A DNA stretch of 64,000 bases from positions 124,001-188,000 of the forward strand of contig NZ_CABPSB010000002.1 of the NCBI RefSeq assembly GCF_902459655.1, read 5' to 3'. The notes below the pieces were generated by a model. The model ran no database searches. It was not told where the DNA came from and saw only the letters and a program-made list of their open reading frames with translations. Position 1 is the first letter of the stretch. Each line of letters begins with the position of its first letter. The stretch comes from Pandoraea anhela. GTDB taxonomy: Bacteria > Pseudomonadota > Gammaproteobacteria > Burkholderiales > Burkholderiaceae. A program made the translations under genes and the position numbers. Shown here piece by piece: positions 33,497 to 43,126 of the stretch.

Positions 33497-33526
33497 TTGA
33501 CCATCCCTGGTCTGGACGAGGATACT
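33497..33526 (+). promoter_or_regulatory. argG promoter
   Basis: TTGACC (33497-33502) and GATACT (33521-33526) are separated by 18 bp. The ATG of argG follows 32 bp downstream. Confidence 0.4.
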
Positions 33527-33537
33527 TGACAGGTTAA

Positions 33538-34893
<1,356 letters not shown>

Positions 34894-34960
34894 GATCAGC
34901 CGTCCGACGCATCGCGTCGCCTCGCGAGGCGACGATGCGCCTGTGTCGTCTGTCACAACA

Positions 34961-34999
34961 GGCGGCGCGCCCCGAAAGGAGCGCGCCGCCTTTGTTTTT
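34961..34999 (+). terminator. argG terminator
   Basis: GGCGGCGCGC (34961-34970) pairs perfectly with GCGCGCCGCC (34981-34990), followed by TTTGTTTTT. Confidence 0.9.
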
Positions 35000-35132
35000 G
35001 GCCTGTCGCGGCTGACGCGCTAAGATAGCTAAAAAATAAGCGGCATCCCAAATTAGTCCTAACCCTCCCGCATCCGGGGGGCGTGTCGTCCCCGGACTGC
35101 CGGGGGCGCGCGCATGCGATGGAGACCCTGCG

Positions 35133-36533
35133 TTGGTACGTCTGATTCTGCTACTTCTCGGCGTGAATTACTTGCGTCGCCGGGCTCTTGCGCTGATCTG
35201 GATCGGCGCGATCTTCTTCGCCTTCGGCATGGCGCTGATCGTCGATGCGCTGGACGGCGTGGTGCACTTCCCCCTCAAGGTCTTCGCGTGGCTGTTGCTG
35301 CTCGAAGGGCTGGCGACGCTGGCCATTGCGACCATCGGCGTGGGCGGCCAGCGTCTCGTGCGCGGGCTCAAGGGCGGCACCTTCGCCGTCGCGGCGCTGC
35401 TCGTGCTTCTGTTCGATCAGCACAACGGCAACTTCTGGCTGTCGATGCTGTTCGGCACGCTGTTCCTTGCCGACGGCTTGCTGCAATGCGTGGCGGCATA
35501 CGTGGTGCGCTACCCGCGCTGGGTCTGGGCGATGGCCGGGGGTCTGCTGGAAATCGGCGTCGCGATCTTCTTCTATCAGCCGTACCCCACGCACTACAAA
35601 GGCACGCTGCCGTACGCCATCGGGCTGGGGCTGGTCTTCACCGGCTGGAACGTGCTCGTACTCGCCATGCGCGCACGACGCATGCGCGGCGACTTCCGCG
35701 TCGAGCAGATTCTGGGCAGCCCGGAAGACAAGCGCCGCCTGTGGCGCCAGCGTCCTCGCGCCCCGCGCTGGGACGGCCCGCCCACAGACACCGAACCGGC
35801 GCTCACGGTCCACGTCTGGACGCCGTCGGGGTCATCCAAGGCGCCGGCCCGACGTCACCCGGTGATCGACCGCTACATCGCCGCCGTCGACAAGAATGGC
35901 GTGATCTCCACCGGGCACGCTGCATTGGAGAGTCACGAAGGCGTGTACGTGAGCCTGTATCCCGCCAAGGAAATCGACCGTTCGCCGGACCAGTTCGGAC
36001 AGTTGTTGCGTGCCACGCGCGAGAACGACGTGCCCGGCATCTTCCAGCCGGACTACGCTACGGAGTCGAAGGCGTGGTGCCCGTCCACGGTCAAGGTGCG
36101 CATTCGAAATTACAGTCCACAGCAATTGGCCGCTTTCTGGCAGACGTACCGGGAGAACGCCACGTATAACCTCACGCACCGCAACTGCTCAAGCAGTGTG
36201 GCCAAGGCGCTCGAAGCCGCCATCGAAGGTCGTGTGGGGCAATTGCAGAACGGTGTGGACGCCGGCTGGTGGACATTTGTCCGCCTGTGGCTCACGCCCG
36301 AGTTGTGGGTCGCCGCGCAACTGCGCAAACGCGCCAAGACGATGGCCTGGACTCCTGGTCTGGTGCTGGACTACGCGCGTGCAGTGAGCATGCTCGTCGA
36401 TCCGCGACCGTTCGGCTGGATCACCATGACGTCGCTGGCGCTGCGTCGGATGCGTCGCTCGCGTCGTGCGTGGCGTGAGGCCGAGCAGGCCGCAGCGTCG
36501 CAAGTGCAGGGCGGTCAGGCGTCACACGGGTAA
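35133..36533 (+). CDS. HdeD-like membrane domain fused to papain-like domain
   Basis: The 466-aa protein starts with about six membrane helices of HdeD type (residues 15-190, for example LALIWIGAIFFAFGMALIVDAL and LFGTLFLADGLLQCVAAYVV). A hydrophilic linker follows to about 245. The C-terminal domain has GVISTGHAALESHEGVYVSLYP (candidate catalytic His in GHAAL) and YNLTHRNCSSSVAKALEAAI (candidate Cys in RNCSS), the His-then-Cys order of circularly permuted NlpC/P60- or LRAT-like folds. The start is TTG at 35133, supported by GGAG (35121-35124). Catalytic residues are inferred; a role in cell-wall or lipid modification is possible. Confidence 0.65.
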   Translation: MVRLILLLLGVNYLRRRALALIWIGAIFFAFGMALIVDALDGVVHFPLKVFAWLLLLEGLATLAIATIGVGGQRLVRGLKGGTFAVAALLVLLFDQHNGNFWLSMLFGTLFLADGLLQCVAAYVVRYPRWVWAMAGGLLEIGVAIFFYQPYPTHYKGTLPYAIGLGLVFTGWNVLVLAMRARRMRGDFRVEQILGSPEDKRRLWRQRPRAPRWDGPPTDTEPALTVHVWTPSGSSKAPARRHPVIDRYIAAVDKNGVISTGHAALESHEGVYVSLYPAKEIDRSPDQFGQLLRATRENDVPGIFQPDYATESKAWCPSTVKVRIRNYSPQQLAAFWQTYRENATYNLTHRNCSSSVAKALEAAIEGRVGQLQNGVDAGWWTFVRLWLTPELWVAAQLRKRAKTMAWTPGLVLDYARAVSMLVDPRPFGWITMTSLALRRMRRSRRAWREAEQAAASQVQGGQASHG

Positions 36534-36658
36534 CGATGTAGCGATGTAGACGTGTCACGTCACCCGTATTGGCCCGGCAACCGCAGCAGGCATCCGGACG
36601 GCGCACGAGCGCTGCCCATCCAAGCGTCACGCATCATCCAATACGAGGACAGTTCAAC

Positions 36659-37831
36659 ATGTTCAACCGCCTGTGGCGCTACGTCAGCGCCGCCCTGGTC
36701 GCCAGTCTGGTCATCGGCCGCGCCGCGCACGCGATCACGCCGGAGACCGCGCCCGTCACCATCCCGCACGGCGGCATCGTCGAGCGGCAACCGCTCAAAG
36801 CCGACTACGGACTGGCGGAAGCCGGCGCGCAATTCAGCATCCGGTACAGCTCCATCGACGGCGTCGACGGCATTGAAGCCCGCGAAGACACCGGCGCCGT
36901 GTTCTTGCCGAAAGGGCCGACGCCACAGGGCGGCTGGCCGGTCGTCGTCTGGGCGCACGGCACAGTCGGCATCGCCAGCGCCTGCGCGCCGTCGCTCAAC
37001 GTCCGCAGCCCGCGCGACATTCAATATCTCGATACGTGGCTCTCGCTCGGCTTCGCCGTCGTTGCGCCCGACTATGCCGGCCTCGGCTCGCGGGGACTGC
37101 ATCACTATCTGAATTCACGCGCGGAAGCGTATAGCGTGCTCGACAGCCTGCTGGCCGCGCGCAGCGTCTTCCCGTTGCAGAACCGTGTCGTGCTCATCGG
37201 ACAGTCGCAGGGCGCCCACGCGGCGTTCGCCGCGGCGGGATATCAGCCGCAGTACGCACCGGACGTCAAAATCATCGCCACCATCCTGACCGGCACGCCG
37301 TATTTCAACGCACAAACCTCGGCCGGCAAGCTGTTCTCGAGCCAACCCGACCCGGGCGCACCGGACCCGAAGATCCCCTACGCGATGTACATGTTCCTGT
37401 CGGCGGCCGACCGCGATCCGTCGCTGAACCCCGCGAAGTATTTCTCCCCGCAGGCACTGCCGGTACTGCGCGAAGCCCACACGCTTTGCATCGATACGTT
37501 GACCGACCGTTCCACAGCGGCGGGGCTCAACGCGGGCAACAGCATGCAACCGGACATTCAGAAGCTGCTCGACAGCCAGACCCCTTCCCTGCGCTACCCG
37601 ACGCTGCGTATCCAGCATCCGGTGTTCATCGGCATGGGCTCGGAAGACAACGATGTGCCGCTCATCATGCAGCAGGCTTTCGCGCGTGATGTCACCAAGG
37701 CCGGTACGAAGACGCTCGTTCGCGTCTATCAAGGCCTCGATCACGATGCGACGGTCAATCCGTCCCTGCGCGACACGGTGCCGTTCCTCCTTCAACTGAT
37801 GTCGACGAAAAAAGGTGCGCGCGCACAATAA
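36659..37831 (+). CDS. Exported alpha/beta hydrolase (secretory lipase type)
   Basis: The 390-aa protein has a signal peptide (MFNRLWRYVSAALVASLVIG, cleavage near AAHA) and an alpha/beta hydrolase fold. VVVWAHGTVGIASACAPS gives the oxyanion region, LIGQSQGAHAAFAA has the GXSXG nucleophile serine, and GMGSEDNDVPLIMQQAF and YQGLDHDATVNP supply the Asp and His. This matches the LIP secretory-lipase family. The start at 36659 gives a clean signal peptide; 36569 would add an unlikely 30 residues. Lipase or esterase activity is likely. Confidence 0.8.
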   Translation: MFNRLWRYVSAALVASLVIGRAAHAITPETAPVTIPHGGIVERQPLKADYGLAEAGAQFSIRYSSIDGVDGIEAREDTGAVFLPKGPTPQGGWPVVVWAHGTVGIASACAPSLNVRSPRDIQYLDTWLSLGFAVVAPDYAGLGSRGLHHYLNSRAEAYSVLDSLLAARSVFPLQNRVVLIGQSQGAHAAFAAAGYQPQYAPDVKIIATILTGTPYFNAQTSAGKLFSSQPDPGAPDPKIPYAMYMFLSAADRDPSLNPAKYFSPQALPVLREAHTLCIDTLTDRSTAAGLNAGNSMQPDIQKLLDSQTPSLRYPTLRIQHPVFIGMGSEDNDVPLIMQQAFARDVTKAGTKTLVRVYQGLDHDATVNPSLRDTVPFLLQLMSTKKGARAQ

Positions 37832-37925
37832 CTAGAGGCAAGACTCGGAATTCGACGGTCGGGACGAGGCGATCAACCTGACGATTGCGAAAATAAATCA
37901 TTGATTTTGCTCATTTTTATTTTCC

Positions 37926-37941
37926 GTTGCGCGCACGCAAC
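37926..37941. promoter_or_regulatory. GTTGCG-N4-CGCAAC inverted repeat
   Basis: The arms equal those of the MarR-type palindrome at 22142 but with a 4-bp gap. It lies in a locally AT-rich stretch (37890-37970) upstream of the candidate small RNA. Confidence 0.35.
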
Positions 37942-38002
37942 ATGCGGACACTTACGTAAAAATACATATGGTGCGACGCAGCACGTCGTCCTATACTGAA
38001 CT

Positions 38003-38064
38003 CGTCTCCTCCATGTCTCCTCCTGATATGGATTAAGCCCGCAACGCGCGGGCTTTCTTTTTTT
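38003..38064 (+). ncRNA. Candidate small RNA with twin anti-Shine-Dalgarno motifs
   Basis: A -10 box TATACT (37992-37997) is followed by about 60 nt ending in a strong terminator. The transcript would carry GTCTCCTCC twice (38004-38012 and 38015-38023) in unpaired pyrimidine-rich RNA. This motif complements GGAGGAGAC, a Shine-Dalgarno type. The -35 is poor (TGGTGC-like), so an activator may be needed. No coding frame fits. Small RNAs with anti-Shine-Dalgarno motifs are known in Burkholderia and alpha-proteobacteria; identity with any of them is not claimed. Confidence 0.45.
38036..38062 (+). terminator. Strong intrinsic terminator
   Basis: AGCCCGC (38036-38042) pairs with GCGGGCT (38048-38054) and a T tract interrupted by one C follows. 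It closes the candidate small RNA and could also end lipase transcripts. Confidence 0.85.
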
Positions 38065-38070
38065 CTGCGG

Positions 38071-38394
38071 TCAGTTGATCGCCGCAGCGCAGGCGTCCGT
38101 CGGCGCCGCCAGCACGCCACCGATCCCCGGAATGATCTTCAGCCCGGCCGATGCCACCCGGCACGGCGCCGCGAGCAATCCGCATCCCGCCACGGACGTC
38201 ACGAACGGGAGAATCGCAAACAAGGCCCACCAGCGACGCCAGTTGCGCGGCGCGGGTTTCGACTCGGACCGAACGGCGCGGTCGGGAACGGCCGTCGGAC
38301 CGGACGGTTGTCGGTCATGTGCGTCGGGCGTCACAAAGTTACGGGCGTGCGGGGTCGCGATGGCCTTTCGGCTCATCGTAGGCTGCGTAGTCAT
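38071..38394 (-). CDS. DUF6726-like small lipoprotein
   Basis: The 107-aa protein has a long Arg-rich N-terminus, one hydrophobic segment (WWALFAILPFVTSVAGCG) with a lipobox-like VAGC, then the conserved-looking tail LLAAPCRVASAGLKIIPGIG and VLAAPTDACAAAIN. The tail matches the small Burkholderiales proteins now called DUF6726 by my recollection. The first 45 residues may not be translated; M7 or later starts are possible. Probably anchored in the periplasm. Function unknown. Confidence 0.6.
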   Translation of the reverse strand: MTTQPTMSRKAIATPHARNFVTPDAHDRQPSGPTAVPDRAVRSESKPAPRNWRRWWALFAILPFVTSVAGCGLLAAPCRVASAGLKIIPGIGGVLAAPTDACAAAIN

Positions 38395-38525
38395 CGGGGG
38401 GTCCTGAGAAGGGCTAGGTACCGGTCGTCCGGCGGTTCTGGTGAATCGTCAAGTCAGTCGTCTGCGTGTGGGTATCCGACAAAAAATCCAGCAAAAATTT
38501 TCTCGAATGTCGTGCGTTCAGCGCT

Positions 38526-39317
38526 TCAGCGCGGCACGACGATCCCGACCGATTTCGCCAGCGGCACGGGCGAGATACCCGAGGTGCCGCGGAAGGGTTC
38601 GTCGAGATTAACGATCAGCGCGATCACCATGCCGATCGCCCCCATGTGCATTGCGACGATCATGTTGCTCTTCCATGAGCCCGGATATCGTCCGTTCATC
38701 GCCATCGCAGACAGCATGAACAGTGAGATCACCCACCAGAACACGCCAGGGACTGTTTTGGTCGAGTTCTCGAAGCGTCCTTGCCTCGCCTCTTCCAGAC
38801 GATCCAGCAAGGTGCGGATCGAGCTGGCGCTGTCCTCGTGCCGAGCGATCACCCTCCGCGTTGCCCCCACGAATGCGGTGAGCGCCGCTTCGGTGTCCGG
38901 CGAGAGCTCAGGGTCGGCACTGCTCAGCGTCTTCCATTCGTCGGTGACGGCGGACGTCACATAGCCACGCAGCAGTACGCGCGCCAGCTTGGCGTCGTCG
39001 TCGCCCACGGCTTTCAATTCACGATCGAGCCGCCGCACTACCGACGCCTCGTGCAGCGCCTGATCGTCGGCATGCCCCAGATTGGCCCGCACGTCCGTCA
39101 ACACATGGGCAAGCACGAATACGATGAAGGCCAGCAGGCTGCCGTGGACCACGTCGGCGACGGTGCCGCGCACTTCGTTGGGTTCTTTCAGCCGGTCGAA
39201 CAACGTGACGCGTGCCAGCCAGGCGACGACCACGGCGAGCACCGCCGTGCCGATCGCCATGCAGACGAGCAGCACACCCATCGGCAGCAACGTCATCTGA
39301 TCCACCACCCGCTGCAT
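38526..39317 (-). CDS. DUF4239 (bestrophin-like) membrane protein
   Basis: The 263-aa protein has two N-terminal membrane helices (LPMGVLLVCMAIGTAVLAVVVAW and VVHGSLLAFIVFVLAHVL), a soluble helical middle (about 80-190), and two C-terminal helices (GVFWWVISLFMLSAMAMNG, MIVAMHMGAIGMVIALIVNLDEPF). NLDEPFRG is characteristic of DUF4239/bestrophin-like proteins. It is an inner-membrane protein; ion channel activity is a family-based guess. It is monocistronic as far as can be seen. Confidence 0.7.
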   Translation of the reverse strand: MQRVVDQMTLLPMGVLLVCMAIGTAVLAVVVAWLARVTLFDRLKEPNEVRGTVADVVHGSLLAFIVFVLAHVLTDVRANLGHADDQALHEASVVRRLDRELKAVGDDDAKLARVLLRGYVTSAVTDEWKTLSSADPELSPDTEAALTAFVGATRRVIARHEDSASSIRTLLDRLEEARQGRFENSTKTVPGVFWWVISLFMLSAMAMNGRYPGSWKSNMIVAMHMGAIGMVIALIVNLDEPFRGTSGISPVPLAKSVGIVVPR

Positions 39318-39458
39318 TCACGTCCCCCGATTCGTCGCGATCGTGTCCCGATCGTGCTTTCCGAAACTTTCCTGGCGGTCGAAGCGCAGAGCGCCGCCGC
39401 CTATGCGGCGACTATACCCGATGCACGAAAGACGGCAACTTTCGAAAATTTCCGCGCC

Positions 39459-39821
39459 TCACAGGCGAAACGCGACGAAAGTTTCATGCGCTTTCCGGGA
39501 GCGGCTGCGGGGCGCCTGCGGCGAAAGCCCGCGCGTCGATGCACATTGCCACGTCGACGCACGACAGCGACCCCGGAGCGCCGTGGTGAGCAGCACTGTC
39601 GTAAATCCGCGATCCCGCGCTTCGTCGGGAGACACGGCGACCTCGCAGTCACCCTTTCGCCCCTCGTAGAACGCCCAACTTTGGGGGTGGAAGGTGTCGG
39701 TCTCCAGACGCGAGACCCGATGCCCCAGCGAGCGCATCTGCGCTTCGGCGTGCGCCAGCAGCAATGCGCCGATGCCCCCGCGCTGCTGCGATGGCGGCAC
39801 ATGCCACAATCTCAGGACCAC
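39459..39821 (-). pseudogene. Truncated GNAT acetyltransferase remnant
   Basis: The frame opens at GTG 39821, overlapping the last 10 bp of the helicase gene. It begins directly in the acetyl-CoA-binding half of a GNAT fold (WHVPPSQQRGGIGALLLAHA, then EAQMRSLGHRVSRLETDTFH and SWAFYEGRKGDCEVAVSPDE). The first half of a normal acetyltransferase, with strands 1-3, is absent. After LLTTALRGR the sequence turns low-complexity and basic. It looks like a relic left when the helicase gene moved next to it. It could still be translated by coupling, but activity is unlikely. Confidence 0.5.
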
Positions 39822-41896
39822 GCATTGCGAAGCTTCCGGGCCACATCGATATGCACCGTGACATCGCCGACCGGACCACGCGGCAACGCCTCCTCACGGG
39901 GCTTTGGGAAGATGTCGTACAGCGGCAGCATCGCGTCGGAGACGAAGCGGCTGCGTGTGCCGTACACATGGCGGTCGCCCAGACCGGTTTGCTGATGCAC
40001 GTAGAACCGCTGCGGCACGACCAGTTGCAACGACACTTTTGCCCGCGTCATCGCCACATAGAGCAAACGCCGCTCCTCCTCGATGTCTTCGTCGTCCCCC
40101 GTGCTCATATCGGACGGTATGCAGCCATCGACCACATTGAGCACGTACACCGAGTGCCACTCCTGCCCCTTCGCGCTGTGAATCGTCGGCAGAATCAGAT
40201 AGTCCTCATCGAGCAGCGGCGGGCCCGACTGCGCACTGGTGGCGTCGGGCGGATCGAGCGTAAGCTCGGTCAGGAACTGCTCACGCGAGCCATAGGTAGT
40301 GGCAATGCGTGCCAGTTGTTCGAGATCGGCCTGACGCACCGCCGCGTCGTCGAAACGCTGTGTGAGCAATGGCGCGTACCAGCGCAACGCCAGATCGACA
40401 TCCGCAGGCCAAGCCAGACGCGTGTCGTGCAGCGCCATGAAGACCTCGACGAACGCCCGCCATGGCGTTGCCGCTGCCGAGGGCGGCTTGAAGTCCGCCA
40501 GCACCTGCGCCGGGGTCGCGGATGACGCCATGGCGTCGAGCAAGCGGGTGGCACTGACCGGGCCGATACCGGGAATCAACTGCGCGACGCGAAATCCCGA
40601 CAGGCGGCTCGCCGGGTTATGCGCCCACCGCAGAATCGACAACATGTCTTTCACATGCGCCGCTTCGAGAAACTTCAATCCGCCGAACTTCACGAACGGA
40701 ATGTTGCGGCGGGTGAGTTCGAGCTCAAGCGCCGCGCTGTGGCTGCCGGTGCGGAACAACACCGCCTGCTGCGTGAGCCGCGTTCCGGTTTCGCGCTGTG
40801 CCAGCACCTGATCCGCGACCCAGCGCGCCTGACCGGATTCGTCGCTCACATTGACGAGTTGCGGCAATTGCGTCGATTGCCGATCCGTCCAGAGCGCTTT
40901 GGCGTAACGCTCGCGCGACTCGGCAATCACGGCATTGGACGCCGCCAGAATCGGCTGCGTGGACCGATAGTTGCGCTCCAGCGTAACCACGTGCGCCGGT
41001 TCGGCGAACTGGCCGGGAAAATCGAGGATGTTGCGGATCGTGGCGGCACGAAACGCGTAAATCGACTGCGCGTCGTCGCCCACGACCGTCAGGCCACGCC
41101 CCTGCGGCTTCATCGACAACAGAATCTGGGCCTGCAAGCGATTGGTGTCCTGATACTCGTCGACGAGCACATGGTCGAAGCGCCCGTCCAGTTCACGCGC
41201 CAGTTCCGGTGCGCCCATGGTCTCGGCCCAATACAGCAGCAGGTCGTCGTAATCGAGCACGTGCTGCGCCTGTTTGGCGTCGACGTAAGCCCCGAAGAGT
41301 TGCTTGAGTTGCGCCTCCCACTGCGCGCACCACGGGAAATGTTTGGCCAGCACCTCGGCAAGCGGCGCCTGACTGTTCACCACGCGCGAGTAGATCGACA
41401 GACAGGTGCCTTTGAGCGGGAAACGCGATTGCGTGGCGGAGAAGCCGAGATCGTGACGCACCAGCCCGAGCAGATCCTCGGCGTCGCTGCGATCGTGGAT
41501 GGTGAATGCCTCCGAGAGTCCGATACGCGGCGCGATGTCGCGCAACAAGCGTGCGCCGATCGCGTGGAACGTGCCGGCCCATGGCAGCGAGGGCGGCTGT
41601 GCCGACGCCAGCCCCAGCACCTTTTGCAGCACCGTGCCGACGCGGCGCTCCATCTCCGCCGCCGCACGCCGCGAGAACGTGAGCAGCAGGATGCGATGGG
41701 GATCGGCGCCGCGCGCGATCAGATGGGCCACGCGGTGCGCGAGCGTACTCGTTTTGCCCGAACCGGCCCCGGCAATGACGAGCAGCGGCCCGCCCGGCGC
41801 ACCGTCATCGCCCACGCCATAGTCGACCGCTTCGCGCTGACGGTCATTGAGTTCGGCCCACGGATCGCGGGCGGGGACGGACGGTTGTTCTGACAT
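39812..41896 (-). CDS. UvrD/Rep-type ATP-dependent DNA helicase
   Basis: The 694-aa protein is a superfamily 1A helicase. Motifs run in order: Q motif LNDRQREAV, Walker A AGAGSGKTSTLAHRVA near residue 42, motif Ia LLTFSRRAAAEM, motif II VDEYQDTN near 245, motif III VVGDDAQSIYAFRAA, motif IV LERNYRST, motif V IHSAKGQEWHSVYV near 595 and motif VI EEERRLLYVAMTRAK. It is slightly shorter than UvrD (about 720). It unwinds DNA 3'-5', probably in repair or replication restart. A LexA-type box lies 52 bp upstream, suggesting SOS induction. Its end overlaps a GNAT remnant. Confidence 0.9.
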   Translation of the reverse strand: MSEQPSVPARDPWAELNDRQREAVDYGVGDDGAPGGPLLVIAGAGSGKTSTLAHRVAHLIARGADPHRILLLTFSRRAAAEMERRVGTVLQKVLGLASAQPPSLPWAGTFHAIGARLLRDIAPRIGLSEAFTIHDRSDAEDLLGLVRHDLGFSATQSRFPLKGTCLSIYSRVVNSQAPLAEVLAKHFPWCAQWEAQLKQLFGAYVDAKQAQHVLDYDDLLLYWAETMGAPELARELDGRFDHVLVDEYQDTNRLQAQILLSMKPQGRGLTVVGDDAQSIYAFRAATIRNILDFPGQFAEPAHVVTLERNYRSTQPILAASNAVIAESRERYAKALWTDRQSTQLPQLVNVSDESGQARWVADQVLAQRETGTRLTQQAVLFRTGSHSAALELELTRRNIPFVKFGGLKFLEAAHVKDMLSILRWAHNPASRLSGFRVAQLIPGIGPVSATRLLDAMASSATPAQVLADFKPPSAAATPWRAFVEVFMALHDTRLAWPADVDLALRWYAPLLTQRFDDAAVRQADLEQLARIATTYGSREQFLTELTLDPPDATSAQSGPPLLDEDYLILPTIHSAKGQEWHSVYVLNVVDGCIPSDMSTGDDEDIEEERRLLYVAMTRAKVSLQLVVPQRFYVHQQTGLGDRHVYGTRSRFVSDAMLPLYDIFPKPREEALPRGPVGDVTVHIDVARKLRNAWS

Positions 41897-41947
41897 GCGA
41901 CGTGAAAGACGGAACGTGGAAGGCGAAGAAGGTACGCTCGAAGACTA

Positions 41948-41963
41948 CTGTATATTTATACAT
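41948..41963 (-). promoter_or_regulatory. LexA-type SOS box
   Basis: CTGT-ATATTTAT-ACAT differs from the CTGT-N8-ACAG consensus at one base and keeps the alternating AT core. It lies 52 bp upstream of the helicase start, in the promoter position. Confidence 0.5.
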
Positions 41964-42002
41964 TATAACGACGGGTTCGACGCTCATCGAGACCCCTGAG
42001 GA

Positions 42003-42065
42003 GTTCGGACGAATCACGGCTGCGCCCCCGGCCTCCGGCCTTCCTCAGCCGTAGCCGATCCGAAC
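42003..42065. repeat. Long imperfect inverted repeat
   Basis: GTTCGGA (42003-42009) pairs with TCCGAAC (42059-42065), and inside it CGGCTG (42017-42022) pairs with CAGCCG (42046-42051). The two unpaired 7-nt sides are symmetrical, and the 23-nt loop holds GGCC-TCC-GGCC. It lies between the helicase and DUF72 genes. No T tract follows. Confidence 0.5.
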
Positions 42066-42125
42066 ACGCCCCCCACCCCCGCACCGCACCAGCGGCACCA
42101 GACACGCGACACGACACGCGACACG

Positions 42126-43085
42126 ATGACGATACGCACCGGCACCGCCTCCTGGACCGACCCGACGCTCATCGCGTGCGGCCGGTTCTACCCGCCGGGC
42201 GTCGACACCCCGGAAGCACGGCTGCGCCACTACGCATCGATGTTCGATCTGGTGGAAGTCGACAGCAGCTACTACCGCCTGCCGGACGCCGCCGTCGCCT
42301 GGCGCTGGACTCAGCGCACGCCCCCGTCGTTTCGCTTCCATATCAAGGCGTTTCGCGCGTTCACCGGGCATAGCACGCCCCTCGGCGCGCTCCCGCCGGA
42401 TATCGCACGGGCATGCGCGGCGCATATCGGTCCGAGCGATGCCGGCGCCCCGAGCAATCCTCCCGCGCCGCAGGCTACGCAAATCGCCCCCGGCGACATC
42501 CCGGCCGAGTTGCAGGACGAATTGTGGCGCCGCTACCTCGAAGGCATCGAACCCTTGCGCCAGAGCGGGCAACTGACGGCCATCCACTTCCAGTTCTCGC
42601 CCCGCGTACAGAACGATCGCGCCGGACGCGCGCTCGTCTTCGAGACGGCCAGGCGTCTGGACGGCGAGCGGCACGCCGTCGAGTTTCGTCACCGGAGCTG
42701 GTTCGATACGCCCTCGCGAGCCGCCGCCACGCTCGCGATGCTGCGCGAGACAGGGGCGGCGCACACGATCGTCGACAGCCCGACGGGCTTCGACAACACG
42801 GTGCCCGCTGTGTGGGCGACGACCCGCGACGACCTGTGTGTCGTGCGTCTGCACGGCCGTCACGCGGCCGCGTGGAATCGATGGGGAATCACGGCTTCGT
42901 CGGGGCGCTTCGTCTACGAATACAGCGCAAGCGAGCTGATCGACATTTCCGCGCGCGTCGCGCGTATCGCCGCCCTCGTCGACGACACGCACGTGCTGTT
43001 CAATACGAACCACGAAGATCAGGGGATGAAAAACGCATCGGCGTTTCAACGCGCCCTCACCGATCTGGCGCAACGCGCACGCTAA
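42126..43085 (+). CDS. DUF72 (YecE-like) protein
   Basis: The 319-aa protein opens IRTGTASWTDPTLIACGRFY, the DUF72 hallmark. It continues with LRHYASMFDLVEVDSSYYRLP, FRFHIKAFRAFTGH, HAVEFRHRSWF and DDLCVVRLHGRHAAAWNRWG, and ends VLFNTNHEDQGMKNA. The fold is a TIM barrel related to nucleases and isomerases, but no activity is established. An insert of about 30 Pro/Ala-rich residues lies near 100. A run of ACACGCGACACG-like repeats precedes the start. It is cytoplasmic. Confidence 0.85.
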   Translation: MTIRTGTASWTDPTLIACGRFYPPGVDTPEARLRHYASMFDLVEVDSSYYRLPDAAVAWRWTQRTPPSFRFHIKAFRAFTGHSTPLGALPPDIARACAAHIGPSDAGAPSNPPAPQATQIAPGDIPAELQDELWRRYLEGIEPLRQSGQLTAIHFQFSPRVQNDRAGRALVFETARRLDGERHAVEFRHRSWFDTPSRAAATLAMLRETGAAHTIVDSPTGFDNTVPAVWATTRDDLCVVRLHGRHAAAWNRWGITASSGRFVYEYSASELIDISARVARIAALVDDTHVLFNTNHEDQGMKNASAFQRALTDLAQRAR

Positions 43086-43126
43086 TTCGAACGTCAGCCC
43101 GACAATCCTCGCAAATGTTCCCGATC

